Source of the DNA: Streptomyces silvae
GTDB taxonomy: Bacteria > Actinomycetota > Actinomycetes > Streptomycetales > Streptomycetaceae
Direction of reading: 5' to 3'
Length of the DNA: 37,975 bases
NCBI RefSeq assembly: GCF_016745505.1
Contig: NZ_JAERUC010000006.1
Coordinates: forward strand, 1-37,975
Shown: piece by piece, positions 15,125 to 23,314 of the stretch
How the letters are laid out: each line of letters begins with the position of its first letter
Numbering within the stretch: position 1 is the stretch's first letter
The notes under the pieces: model-generated
Told to the model about the DNA's origin: nothing
The model's database searches: none
What the model saw: the letters and a program-made list of their open reading frames with translations, nothing else
Translations under genes and position numbers: made by a program

Positions 15125-16423
15125 ATGACGACCCCCTCATCCCCGTCCTTATCCGCCGCGTCCGCACCCCGCGGCGGCTGCCCCGCGCACGCCGCCGACA
15201 CCCCCGTGCCGCTCAGCGGTCCCGCCTTCCACACCGAGCCGCAGGCCCTGTACCGGACCATGCGCCACTCCTACGGGCCCGTCGTCCCCGTCGAACTCCC
15301 CGGCGGGTTCCCGGCCTGGCTGGTCGTCGGATACCGCGAGCTCCACCAGGTCACCAGCGACGGGGAACTCTTCCCGAGGGACGTCGGGCTGTGGAACCAG
15401 TGGGAGCACATCCCCGAGGACTGGCCGCTCCTCCCGATGGTCGGACGGCCCATGCCGTCCATCTACTTCACCGCGGGCGCCGAACACCGGCGCCACGCCG
15501 AACTGGTGGTGCCCGCGCTCGAGGCCGCGGACCCGTTCGAGATCCGGGAGCACTGCGAGCAGCTCGCCGACCGGCTCGTCGACGGCATCGCCCCCCGGGG
15601 CACCGCCGACCTCGTCGCCGACTTCGCCGAGCCGCTCCCCGTGCTCGTCCTCGCCCGCCTCGTCGGCTTCCCCGACGCGGAGGGCGCCGACATCGCCCGG
15701 GTCCTGAAGGACCTGGCCGACGGCGGACCCGGCGCCCAGGAGGCGTACGGCCGCTTCGGCGCACACATGCGGCGGCTGGTCGCGGCCAAGCGGGCCGCGC
15801 CCGGCGACGACGTCACCTCCCGCATGCTCGCCGACCCGGAGCCCTTCACCGACGAGGAGTACGCCCTCGACCTGATGGCCATCACCGCGGCAGGACACCT
15901 CACCACCGCCGACTGGATCAGCAACTCCCTGCGGCTGATGCTCACCGAGGACCAGTTCGCCGACTCCCTCGCCGGCGGGCGGCGCAGTGTCGGCGACGCG
16001 ATGAACGAGGTCCTCTGGGAGGAGAGCCCGACCCAGATCCTCGCCGGCCGCTGGGCGGTCCGCGACACACAGCTCGGCGGCCGGACCATCCGCGCCGGTG
16101 ACATGCTCCTCCTCGGCCTCGGCGCCGCCAACACCGACCCGCTGATCCGCCAGGAAGCGGTGTCCGGCGGTGCCGGGCACCACGCGGCCAACGGATCCCA
16201 TCTGGCGTTCAGCCACGGGGAGTACCGCTGCCCCTTCCCCGCCCAGGAGATCGCGGAGACCATTGCCCGTACGGCGATCGAGGTCATCCTCGACCGGCTC
16301 CCCGACCTCCGGCTCGCCGTCCCCGCCGAGGAACTCGTCAGGCGGCCGTCCGCCTTCCTCCGCGGCATGAACGCGCTTCCCGTCCGGTTCGCTCCCGTAC
16401 ACACGACTGGAGACCTGCTGTGA
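15125..16423 (+). CDS. Cytochrome P450, CYP157-like (K-helix EXXR missing)
   Basis: 432-residue soluble P450. The heme-binding loop is FSHGEYRCPFPAQE with proximal Cys369. The K-helix segment reads NEVLW (294-298) where nearly all P450s have EXXR. Loss of EXXR is a published hallmark of the CYP157 family. The I-helix reads AGHLTT, with Leu at the usual acidic position of AGxE/DTT. ATG start with AGGAG about 10 nt upstream. The stop overlaps the start of a CYP154-like gene by 4 nt (GTGA), giving translational coupling. In known genomes CYP157-CYP154 pairs usually follow conservon genes (histidine-kinase-like, roadblock, DUF742, GTPase); none is present here. Substrate and catalytic competence unknown. 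Confidence 0.88.
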   Translation: MTTPSSPSLSAASAPRGGCPAHAADTPVPLSGPAFHTEPQALYRTMRHSYGPVVPVELPGGFPAWLVVGYRELHQVTSDGELFPRDVGLWNQWEHIPEDWPLLPMVGRPMPSIYFTAGAEHRRHAELVVPALEAADPFEIREHCEQLADRLVDGIAPRGTADLVADFAEPLPVLVLARLVGFPDAEGADIARVLKDLADGGPGAQEAYGRFGAHMRRLVAAKRAAPGDDVTSRMLADPEPFTDEEYALDLMAITAAGHLTTADWISNSLRLMLTEDQFADSLAGGRRSVGDAMNEVLWEESPTQILAGRWAVRDTQLGGRTIRAGDMLLLGLGAANTDPLIRQEAVSGGAGHHAANGSHLAFSHGEYRCPFPAQEIAETIARTAIEVILDRLPDLRLAVPAEELVRRPSAFLRGMNALPVRFAPVHTTGDLL

Positions 16424-17643
16424 ACTGCCCGTACGCGACCGTGGTGATCGACCCCATGGTCCAGGACCTCGACGGTGAGACCAGAACGCTGCGGGACTCC
16501 GCCCCGCTCGCCCGCATCGAGCTCCTCGGCGTCCCCGCGTGGACCGTCACCCGGCACGCCGAGGCACGTCATCTCCTCGTCGACACACGCCTGGTGAAGG
16601 ACCTCGACGCCTGGGGGCTCTGGCGGAGCGGGGAGGTCACGCACGCCTGGCCGCTCATCGGCATGATCGACGCCGGGCGCTCCATGTTCACCGTGGACGG
16701 CGAACAGCACCGCCGGCTGCGGACGAAGACGTCCCAGGCCCTCACCCCGCGCCGGCTGGAGGCGATCCGCCCCGCCATCGAGAAGTTCACCGAGGAGCTG
16801 CTGGACGCGCTCACCGCGCAGGGCCAGGACGGGGTCGTCGACCTCAAGGCCGTGTTCGCCCAGCCCCTCCCGATGAAGGTCGTCGGTCTGCTGATGGGCG
16901 TCGACGAGGCGCTGCACCCCATGCTCACCCGGCAGTACACGGCCTTCTTCTCGATGCTCACCCCGCAGGAGGACCGCCTGGCCCTGCTGGCCGAACTCGA
17001 CGTCTTCTACGCCGAGTTGGTACGGGAGAAGACCGCCCGCCCCACGGACGACCTCACCAGCGCCCTCATCCTCGCCGAGGAGGGCGGGGAGCCGCTCACC
17101 GAGGAGGAGGTCGTCGGCAACCTGAAGGCGATGGTCGCCGCCGGGCACGAGACCACGATCGGGCTCATCCTCAACGCCGTACGCGCCCTGCTCGCCCACC
17201 CCGACCAGCTGCGCATGGTGCTGGACGGGGAGATCCCGTGGGAGACGGTGATCGAGGAGACCCTGCGCTGGGACACGCCCACCACCCACCTGCTGATGCG
17301 GTTCGCCACCGAGGACATCCAGGTCGGCGACCAGGTGATAGCCGCGGGGGAGGGCGTGGTGATCTCCTACCGGGCGATCGGCCGCGACCTCACCCAGCAC
17401 GGGGACGACGCCGACGCCTTCGACATCACCCGGCCCACCCCCATCCGGCACATGACCTTCGGTCACGGGCCGCACATCTGCCCCGGTGCCGCGCTGTCCC
17501 GGGTCGAGGCCGGCATCGCGCTGCCCGCGCTCTTCGGGCGCTTCCCGGACCTGAAGCTCGCGATAGCTGACGACGAGATCCGCAAGCTCCCGGTCATGAC
17601 CCAGAACGACATGGAGGCCTTCCCGGTCCGCCTCCACGGCTGA
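16420..17643 (+). CDS. Cytochrome P450, CYP154-like
   Basis: 407-residue soluble P450 with a complete set of signatures: I-helix AGHETT, K-helix ETLR (Glu280, Arg283), and heme loop FGHGPHICPG with Cys354. It begins with GTG overlapping the CYP157 stop, and the sequence MNCPYATVVIDPMVQDL is CYP154-like. CYP154 members hydroxylate diverse substrates such as steroids and small polyketides; the natural substrate here is unknown. No ferredoxin or reductase gene is adjacent, so electrons must come from elsewhere. Followed by a strong terminator. This is the probably active partner of the pair. Confidence 0.92.
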   Translation: MNCPYATVVIDPMVQDLDGETRTLRDSAPLARIELLGVPAWTVTRHAEARHLLVDTRLVKDLDAWGLWRSGEVTHAWPLIGMIDAGRSMFTVDGEQHRRLRTKTSQALTPRRLEAIRPAIEKFTEELLDALTAQGQDGVVDLKAVFAQPLPMKVVGLLMGVDEALHPMLTRQYTAFFSMLTPQEDRLALLAELDVFYAELVREKTARPTDDLTSALILAEEGGEPLTEEEVVGNLKAMVAAGHETTIGLILNAVRALLAHPDQLRMVLDGEIPWETVIEETLRWDTPTTHLLMRFATEDIQVGDQVIAAGEGVVISYRAIGRDLTQHGDDADAFDITRPTPIRHMTFGHGPHICPGAALSRVEAGIALPALFGRFPDLKLAIADDEIRKLPVMTQNDMEAFPVRLHG

Positions 17644-17650
17644 CGGGGGT

Positions 17651-17722
17651 GAAAAGGGAGGGCTTTCGGACCGTGCGCGCGCCCACAGCGGCGCCCGTCC
17701 GGTCCGAAACCCCTCCCTTTTC
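17651..17722. terminator. Long hairpin terminator after the P450 pair
   Basis: 23-bp arms (17651-17673 and 17700-17722) with a single C-C mismatch and a 26-nt GC-rich loop, 7 bp after the CYP154 stop. The outer end is A-rich on one side and T-rich on the other (GAAAAGGGAGGG / CCCTCCCTTTTC), giving a U-tract in either direction. Confidence 0.85.
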
Positions 17723-17810
17723 GCGCTGCGGCAACCGATGCGCGGGCGGCGGCGACTGAGGGGGGCACCCTTCAGCCCCGATCCCCCCAGAAGGAAGAGG
17801 AGGAGGTTCC

Positions 17811-18782
17811 GTGAGCCGCACCTCGCTGAGAGCCCTCGCCGTACTCCCCGCCGCGCTCCTGATGGCCCTCGTGCCGGGCAGCGCGTCGGCGTACCCCAAC
17901 CCGGGCGCCGTCAACGGCGACATCGTCGTCCACGACCCCAGCATGATCCGCAGCTCGTCCGGCCAGTACCTGCTCTACTCCACCGGGGAGGGACTCCAGC
18001 TCCGCACCTCCACCGACCGCACCGCCTTCGGGCGCTCCGGGAACGCCTTCACCACCAAGCCCGGCTGGTGGAAGAACTACTCCTCGGCGTCCGACCCCTG
18101 GGCCCCCGACATCTCCTACCGGGGCGGCAAGTACCTGATGTACTACGCCGTCTCGTCCTTCGGCTCCAACACGTCGGCCATCGGCCTGGCGGGCTCCACC
18201 ACCGGGCAGGCCGGCAGCTGGAGCGACTACGGGACCGTTTACACCTCGGACGCGTCGAGCGACTACAACGCCATCGACCCGAACCTGTTCGTGGACGACG
18301 ACGGGAAGTGGTGGCTGTCGTTCGGGTCCTGGTGGACGGGGATCAAGATGATCAGGATCGACCCGTCGACGGGCAAGCAGTACGCCGGGGACACCGCCCG
18401 CCGCTCGCTCGCCTCACGGCCGACCGGGACGAAGGCCGTCGAGGCGCCCTCCGTCGTGAAGCGCAACGGCTACTACTACCTCTTCGCGTCGTACGACACC
18501 TGCTGTGCCGGGACCGGTTCGACGTACAGGATCAAGGTGGGCAGGGCGACCGGTGTCACCGGGCCCTACACGGACCGCAACGGTGTCAGCATGCTCGACA
18601 ACGGCGGCACGCCCGTCCTTGAGTCGCACGGGCGCTACATCGGGCCCGGCGGGCAGTCGATCCTGGCGGACTCCGACGGCGACCTGCTCGTCTACCACTA
18701 CTACGACGCCCAGGACAACGGCACCCCGAAGCTCGGCGTCAACCTGCTGGACTGGAGCAGCGGCTGGCCCGTCGCCTACTGA
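17811..18782 (+). CDS. Secreted GH43 endo-1,5-alpha-L-arabinanase
   Basis: Exported enzyme predicted to cut alpha-1,5-linked arabinan side chains of pectin. 323 residues: signal peptide (about 1-27, cleavage SASA-Y), then one GH43 propeller filling the rest. The acidic triad is Asp42 in VHDPSMI, Asp156 in NAIDPNLFVDDDG and Glu211 in KAVEAPSVV. The SASDPWAPDISY and GPGGQSI motifs are characteristic of arabinanases. There is no carbohydrate-binding module. GTG start 4 nt after a strong GGAGG. It starts a new unit after the P450 terminator. With the GH43/AbfB enzyme and the pectin methylesterase it makes a secreted pectin/arabinan toolkit. Confidence 0.9.
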   Translation: MSRTSLRALAVLPAALLMALVPGSASAYPNPGAVNGDIVVHDPSMIRSSSGQYLLYSTGEGLQLRTSTDRTAFGRSGNAFTTKPGWWKNYSSASDPWAPDISYRGGKYLMYYAVSSFGSNTSAIGLAGSTTGQAGSWSDYGTVYTSDASSDYNAIDPNLFVDDDGKWWLSFGSWWTGIKMIRIDPSTGKQYAGDTARRSLASRPTGTKAVEAPSVVKRNGYYYLFASYDTCCAGTGSTYRIKVGRATGVTGPYTDRNGVSMLDNGGTPVLESHGRYIGPGGQSILADSDGDLLVYHYYDAQDNGTPKLGVNLLDWSSGWPVAY

Positions 18783-18882
18783 CTCCGGTGGGCGGGACAT
18801 GGCTCGAACGGCGGTCGTGCCGTCGGCCCGCCCCCTGGGATACTGCCGTGCGAGACCGAGTACGGCGGGGGCGGGGCGGGCT

Positions 18883-19896
18883 GTGGCGAAGCGCATCCAT
18901 TTCACGGCGGAGGATCTGGCGCGGACCCGGGTGGTCGCGACGATCGGTGTGGCGGCCGAGACGATGGACGGCGTGAGACGGCTGCGGGAGCGCGACGGCG
19001 GCCTGGCGTTCCGGTCCTGGCGGGCGTCGGTGGGCGCGGAGTTCGACGAACGGCTGGGTGAACAGGCGAGGCCCCTGCTCGCGTTGATGCCCGCGAGCGG
19101 GCCGCAGATCGATGTGGCGAGCCTGACGGGGGACGTCACCTGTATCGACGAGGCGGTCGACAGGCTTCTGGCGGCCCCGCGCTCCCTCATGCGCGCCGAG
19201 CTGGAGTACATCGACGTCCATCCGGACCACCGCTCGTGGGCCGGAGCCCTGGCCGACGGTGACCGTGAGGCCAGGCTCCAGCTGGCCGGTGCTCTGCGGG
19301 CCTGCCACCGGGCGGCCATCGCGCCCTACCAGCAGCAGGTGTGGTCACATCTGGCAGCGGCCCGGGCAGCCTATGTGCGCACGATGGCCGAAGGCGGGGT
19401 GGAGCGGCTCCTGGGGACGCTGTGCCCTCCCCTGGTGCGCTGGCGGCCTCCCGTGCTCGAAGTGCGCCACCCCCGCGGCGCGGACATCCATCTGCGCGGG
19501 CGCGGGATCGTCATCGCCCCCACGGTGTTCTCCTCGCAGCAGGCGGAAGTGCTGCAGGATCTCCTGGACTTGGACCGGGCGCCCGTCCTGGCGCTGCCCA
19601 CCATCGACGGTGCGACGGACGGACCGGCGCTCCGGGGCGCCGACGCGGACACCGCCAGCTCGCTGGACGACCTGCTGGGGCGTACGCGGGCCTCCGTGCT
19701 CACGGCCGTGGCCGACGGCTGCACCACCACCGGGCTGGCCCGCCGCCTGAACATCTCGCCCGCGTCGGCGAGCCGGCACGCGCGCGTGCTGCGGCAGGCC
19801 AACCTGATCACCACCCGGCGGGACGGCAAAGCGGTGCTGCACATGATCACGCACCTGGGCGCCGCGCTGCTGGCCTCCGCCGTGCGTACGCCGTGA
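18883..19896 (+). CDS. ArsR-like winged-helix transcriptional regulator
   Basis: 337 residues. The N-terminal 270 residues (starting AKRIHFTAEDLARTRV) match the layout of large actinobacterial ArsR-like regulators, in which a helical ligand or dimer domain precedes the DNA-binding domain. The C-terminal winged helix holds GLARRLNISPASASRHARVL and the wing TTRRDGKAVLHM. It has none of the metal-binding CxC motif of ArsR/SmtB sensors, so a metal role is unlikely. The GTG at 18883 is preferred; an in-frame ATG at 18799 would add a stretch unlike a folded domain. No target is indicated by position. Confidence 0.8.
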   Translation: MAKRIHFTAEDLARTRVVATIGVAAETMDGVRRLRERDGGLAFRSWRASVGAEFDERLGEQARPLLALMPASGPQIDVASLTGDVTCIDEAVDRLLAAPRSLMRAELEYIDVHPDHRSWAGALADGDREARLQLAGALRACHRAAIAPYQQQVWSHLAAARAAYVRTMAEGGVERLLGTLCPPLVRWRPPVLEVRHPRGADIHLRGRGIVIAPTVFSSQQAEVLQDLLDLDRAPVLALPTIDGATDGPALRGADADTASSLDDLLGRTRASVLTAVADGCTTTGLARRLNISPASASRHARVLRQANLITTRRDGKAVLHMITHLGAALLASAVRTP

Positions 19897-19909
19897 AGTG
19901 ACGGGTTGT

Positions 19910-19920
19910 CAGGTTACCTG
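19910..19920. promoter_or_regulatory. Palindrome CAGGT-T-ACCTG
   Basis: Perfect 11-bp odd palindrome 13 bp after the ArsR-like stop and about 95 bp before the next start. Possible regulator site for the SH3-like genes; no other support. Confidence 0.3.
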
Positions 19921-20015
19921 TGAGCGCTGTCGTTTCGGGCTGGGTCGAAAGGATTGCCGCCGGCGGGCGGCCGTGACGATCGTTGTCCCCGTCACATACA
20001 TCCGGGAGGGATGAC

Positions 20016-20390
20016 ATGAGGAAACGGGGAATTCTGGGCGCCGTGACGGCCGCGGCCGCCCTGGGGGCCGTCTGGATGCCGACGGCGCACGCGGACGGTC
20101 ACGGGGTCGGCAGCTACGGGGTCTGGGCGAACAGCGTCAACGTCCGGGACAACGCACCGGGAAGCACCGGGTGCGGCATCCGCCCGAGCGTCGCCGCCTG
20201 CCCGAGCGTGCAGACGCAGGTCAATGCCGGGGACGTCGTCACCGTGATCTGCCAGCAGCCGGGGCAGACCGTGGGCGGCAACCCGTACTGGGTGCTGGTC
20301 TCGGCCCCCGACCGGTACATGGGATTCATGGCGAGCTACTACCTCACGAACAAGACCAACTGGATCGACGGCGTCGGCCTCTGCCAGTGA
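20016..20390 (+). CDS. Small secreted SH3-like protein, first of a pair
   Basis: 124 residues: Sec signal peptide MRKRGILGAVTAAAALGAVW with cleavage near AHA-D, then a short mature domain with SVNVRD and, after a turn, VVTVICQQPGQTVGG and YWVLV. This is the pattern of bacterial SH3 domains that bind cell-wall peptide or other surface ligands. Four Cys suggest disulfides. GGGAGGG before the start selects the ATG at 20016; an out-of-frame ATG lies 5 nt earlier. The next gene encodes a similar small secreted protein 32 bp downstream, so they are probably co-transcribed. Exact role unknown. Confidence 0.8.
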   Translation: MRKRGILGAVTAAAALGAVWMPTAHADGHGVGSYGVWANSVNVRDNAPGSTGCGIRPSVAACPSVQTQVNAGDVVTVICQQPGQTVGGNPYWVLVSAPDRYMGFMASYYLTNKTNWIDGVGLCQ

Positions 20391-20422
20391 GCAGCGTGCC
20401 GCACCACACGGGAGGAACCGTC

Positions 20423-20758
20423 ATGCACCGCAAGCCGGCCGTCATCGCCGCACTCGCCGCCGCGATCGTCGTGCTCGCGCCGGGGGCCGCGGCCGTGGCC
20501 GCACCCGCCGAGCCGTCGTACACCGTCGTGCCGTGGACGGGGGTCAACGTCCGCAAGCTGCCCACCTCGGACAGCGCCTACCTCGCCACCCTGACGGCCG
20601 GCCGGTCGTACCAGGCCTACTGCTGGACCCACGGCCAGACCGTCACCGACAACGGTTACACCAACGACGTCTGGATCGCCTTCGCCGACGGGTACAGCAG
20701 CGCGGTCTACTTCAAGGGGGACGAGTACGCCGGGCTTCCGGCCTCCGCCGAGTGCTGA
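20423..20758 (+). CDS. Small secreted SH3-like protein, second of a pair
   Basis: 111 residues: signal peptide (1-27, cleavage AVA-A), then an SH3-like domain with GVNVRKLPTSDS, AGRSYQAYCWTHGQTV and DVWIAF. Two Cys remain in the mature form. GGAGGA lies 6 nt before the ATG. It resembles the preceding gene in size, export signal and the NVR plus GQTV motifs, consistent with an old tandem duplication. Ligand unknown. Confidence 0.8.
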   Translation: MHRKPAVIAALAAAIVVLAPGAAAVAAPAEPSYTVVPWTGVNVRKLPTSDSAYLATLTAGRSYQAYCWTHGQTVTDNGYTNDVWIAFADGYSSAVYFKGDEYAGLPASAEC

Positions 20759-20759
20759 G

Positions 20760-20789
20760 GGCGGACCGTCGGCTCTGAGGGGGTCCGCC
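20760..20789 (+). terminator. Hairpin after the SH3-like gene pair
   Basis: Perfect 8-bp arms (20760-20767, 20782-20789) with a 14-nt loop, beginning 2 bp after the stop codon. Confidence 0.5.
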
Positions 20790-20859
20790 GCGTTCGGGTG
20801 GGCGGGCCTGGCGGGGTCCACCGCTGATCCAGTGCCGCCGTGCCGCCGGAATGCCGACC

Positions 20860-20890
20860 GGGCCGGGTGTCCGTCGTGGACGCCCGGCCC
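20860..20890. terminator. Second, stronger hairpin in the gap before the pectin methylesterase
   Basis: 13-bp stem (20860-20872 / 20878-20890) with one G-U pair and a 5-nt loop GTCGT, 100 bp before the pectin methylesterase start. It may end transcription from the SH3 genes or sit in the leader of the esterase message. Confidence 0.5.
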
Positions 20891-20990
20891 ACGCGCGTGC
20901 CCGGTGCGGCCACGGGCCCGGCAACCTTGCGGCGGCCGGTGGCGACTACTGCGCGGAACCCCACCTCTTCCCCGACGAACGGATCAGGCC

Positions 20991-22079
20991 ATGGCAGCCG
21001 TACGACGACGACGCACCGCTCTCCGCCCCGGACCGCGCGCAGCGGTGACGGCAGGGGCCGCCGCGCTCCTCGCCGCCACCTCGGTGTGGACGTCCGGATC
21101 GGCGTGCGGCGCCGAGGCGGCGACCACCCTCACCGTCGCCAAGGACGGCAGCGGGCAGTACACGACCGTGCAGGCGGCGGTCGACGCGATTCCCGCGGGC
21201 AACACCGCGCGGGTCGTCGTGTCCATCGCGCCGGGCACCTACCGGGGGCTGGTGAAGATCCCGGCCGGCAAGCAGAACGTGACGCTCCAGGGCAGCGGTG
21301 CCGGGCGCAGCGACACCGTCCTCGTCTACGACAACGCCTCCGGCACCCGGAAGCCCGACGGCTCCGGTACCTACGGGACCAGCGGCAGCGCGACCGTCGC
21401 CGCCGAGGCCGACGGCTTCCAGGCCCGTAACCTCACGATCTCCAACGACTTCGACGAGGCCGCCCACCAGGACATGAGCGCGCTCCAGGCCGTGGCCCTG
21501 CGCACCGCCGCCGACAAGGTCTTCCTCGACTCCGTGATCGTCTCCGGGGACCAGGACACCCTGCTCCTCGACACCGCCTCCAAGGCGGCACTCGGCCGCG
21601 TCTACATGAGGAACTCCTCCGTCGTCGGCAACGTCGACTTCATCTTCGGACGCGCCACCGCGGTGATCGACACGTCGGTCATCACGCTGAAGAAGCGGTG
21701 GGACGGCAGCTCCGCCGGCTATGTCACCGCGCCCAGCACGGCCACCGGCCGCAAGGGCTTCCTGATCACCGGATCGACCGTCACCGGCGATGTCTCGGCG
21801 TCGTCCTTCCACCTCGGCCGGCCGTGGCACGCGGGCGGGGACGCCACCCTCGACCCGATGGCCACCTTCAGGAACTCGACCCTCGGTGCGGCGGTCAAGT
21901 CCGCCCCGTGGACGGACATGAGCGGGTTCTCCTGGAAGGACGACCGCTTCGCCGAGTACAGGAACACCGGGCCCGGATCCGGCGCGGCGAGCAGCGACCG
22001 GCCGCAGCTCACCGATGCCCAGGCCGCGGACCAGGAGACCGCCGACTGGCTGGCGGGCTGGACACCTTCGGCGTCCTGA
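20991..22079 (+). CDS. Secreted pectin methylesterase (CE8)
   Basis: Predicted to remove methyl esters from homogalacturonan outside the cell. 362 residues: a long basic signal region (1-44, RRRR near the start, hydrophobic AAVTAGAAALLAA, cleavage near AEA-A), then a right-handed beta-helix starting LTVAKDGSGQYTTVQAAVDA. Active-site motifs are all present: Gln166 in LQAVALR, Gln188 and Asp189 in SGDQDTLL, Asp216 in GNVDFIFGRA, Arg277 in LGRPW. No binding module. The ATG is supported by the signal peptide although the ribosome site is weak. The lacI gene follows 197 bp downstream. Confidence 0.92.
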   Translation: MAAVRRRRTALRPGPRAAVTAGAAALLAATSVWTSGSACGAEAATTLTVAKDGSGQYTTVQAAVDAIPAGNTARVVVSIAPGTYRGLVKIPAGKQNVTLQGSGAGRSDTVLVYDNASGTRKPDGSGTYGTSGSATVAAEADGFQARNLTISNDFDEAAHQDMSALQAVALRTAADKVFLDSVIVSGDQDTLLLDTASKAALGRVYMRNSSVVGNVDFIFGRATAVIDTSVITLKKRWDGSSAGYVTAPSTATGRKGFLITGSTVTGDVSASSFHLGRPWHAGGDATLDPMATFRNSTLGAAVKSAPWTDMSGFSWKDDRFAEYRNTGPGSGAASSDRPQLTDAQAADQETADWLAGWTPSAS

Positions 22080-22117
22080 GTCACGGTGTGCGGCAGCGAG
22101 CCGCTGCCGAGGCCTCG

Positions 22118-22133
22118 GTCGAAGCGCTTCGAC
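22118..22133. promoter_or_regulatory. LacI-type operator GTCGAAGCGCTTCGAC upstream of lacI (site 1)
   Basis: Perfect 16-bp palindrome containing the 14-bp core TCGAAGCGCTTCGA with central CG. It lies 8 bp before a plausible -35 box of the lacI gene. The same core appears twice more at 34 kb between the sugar operons, so it is probably autoregulatory and shared. Confidence 0.8.
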
Positions 22134-22140
22134 TCCACTC

Positions 22141-22169
22141 TGGACAGTCCCTGTGAGCGAGTCTAGGCT
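22141..22169 (+). promoter_or_regulatory. Candidate promoter of the lacI gene
   Basis: TGGACA (22141-22146), 17-bp spacer, TAGGCT (22164-22169), about 100 bp before the ATG and flanked by operator copies on both sides. Confidence 0.5.
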
Positions 22170-22220
22170 CCACGGTGTCTGTGCATGTCGGAGTGTGCAG
22201 GGGAGCACAGCAAGGCGTTG

Positions 22221-22234
22221 TCGAAGCGCTTCAC
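22221..22234. promoter_or_regulatory. LacI-type operator upstream of lacI (site 2, imperfect)
   Basis: TCGAAGCGCTTC followed by AC instead of GA; the inner 10 bp GAAGCGCTTC stay perfectly symmetric. 43 bp before the lacI ATG and 102 bp centre to centre from site 1, which would allow cooperative or looped binding. Confidence 0.7.
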
Positions 22235-22276
22235 CCGGCTCTCCCCTCCGGTCGCCATCTGTAGGGGAGAAGCCGA

Positions 22277-23284
22277 ATGGTCACGCTTGCCGAGGTCGCC
22301 CAGCACGCCGGAGTCTCCGCGAGCACGGTGAGCTACGTCCTCAGCGGCAAGCGGTCGATCTCGGCCTCCACCCGCGAACGTGTGGAACACAGTATCCAGC
22401 AGCTGGGCTACCACCCCAACGCCGGTGCGCGCGCCCTCGCCAGCAGCCGGTCCAACATCATCGCGCTGATGGTGCCCCTGCGTACCGACATGTACGTGCC
22501 GGTGATGATGGAGATCGCCATCGCCGTCGCCACGAGCGCCCGTACGCACGGTTACGACGTCCTGCTGCTCACCGGTGAGGAGGGCCCGGCGGCCGTCCGG
22601 CGGATCGCGGGCAGTTCGCTGGCCGACGCGATGATCCTGATGGACGTCGAACTGCACGACGAACGGCTGCCGTTGCTCCGCGACTCGGGCCGCACCGCCG
22701 TCCTCATCGGTCTGCCCTCCGACACCTCGGGTCTGACCTGTGTGGACCTCGACTTCGAGGCCACCGGGGCGCTCTGCGTGGACCACCTCGCCGGACTCGG
22801 CCACCGCGAGGTGGCGGTGATCGGTGAGGCGGCCGCCGTCTACGAGCGGCACACCGGCTTCGCCGAACGCACCGTGGACGGCATACGGGCCAAGGCGCAG
22901 GAGACCGGGGTGCGGATCCTGCACCGGCCCTGCGAGGGCGGGTACGCGGCGATGGCCGGCACGCTGGGCCGGATCTTCGACGAACGGCCGGGGACGACCG
23001 GCTTCATCGTCCAGAACGAGGCCGCCGTCGAGCCGCTGCTCAACCTGCTCCAGCAGCAGGGGCGCGCCGTACCGGAGGACGTGTCGGTGGTGGCCATCTG
23101 CCCCGAACAGGTGGCGACGCAGGCGTCGGTGCGGCTCACGTCCGTGGCCATCCCCGCGCAGGAGATGGGACGCAGGTCGGTGGAACAGGTGGTCGCGAAG
23201 CTCACCGGCCGGGGGACGGACGAAGTGGAGCTGCTGGAGCCCGTGCTGACGGTCCGTGCGAGCTCGGGGCCGGCCCCGGTCTGA
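22277..23284 (+). CDS. LacI-family transcriptional repressor, likely regulator of the downstream polysaccharide operons
   Basis: 335 residues. The N-terminal LacI helix-turn-helix and hinge (residues 2-58) read VTLAEVAQHAGVSASTVSYV and end with NAGARALASSRSN. The periplasmic-binding-protein-like sensor follows (IIALMVPL to VRLTSVAIPAQEMGRR) and should bind a sugar. ATG preceded by GGGGAGAA. Two copies of the TCGAAGCGCTTCGA palindrome precede the gene, and two more lie in the divergent promoter region near 34.1-34.3 kb. I infer that it represses itself and both sugar operons, being released by an imported oligosaccharide. Its nearest target operon ends at 25.4 kb, with an unrelated MerR/esterase pair in between. 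Family sure; regulon inferred. Confidence 0.92.
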   Translation: MVTLAEVAQHAGVSASTVSYVLSGKRSISASTRERVEHSIQQLGYHPNAGARALASSRSNIIALMVPLRTDMYVPVMMEIAIAVATSARTHGYDVLLLTGEEGPAAVRRIAGSSLADAMILMDVELHDERLPLLRDSGRTAVLIGLPSDTSGLTCVDLDFEATGALCVDHLAGLGHREVAVIGEAAAVYERHTGFAERTVDGIRAKAQETGVRILHRPCEGGYAAMAGTLGRIFDERPGTTGFIVQNEAAVEPLLNLLQQQGRAVPEDVSVVAICPEQVATQASVRLTSVAIPAQEMGRRSVEQVVAKLTGRGTDEVELLEPVLTVRASSGPAPV

Positions 23285-23314
23285 CCGGACCGCCCGCCGG
23301 GCCCGGGACGGGCC

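Noticed and set aside
15463..17637. 724-codon open frame antisense to the two P450 genes
   Set aside because: It spans two real genes with heme motifs on the other strand and shows no recognisable motif.
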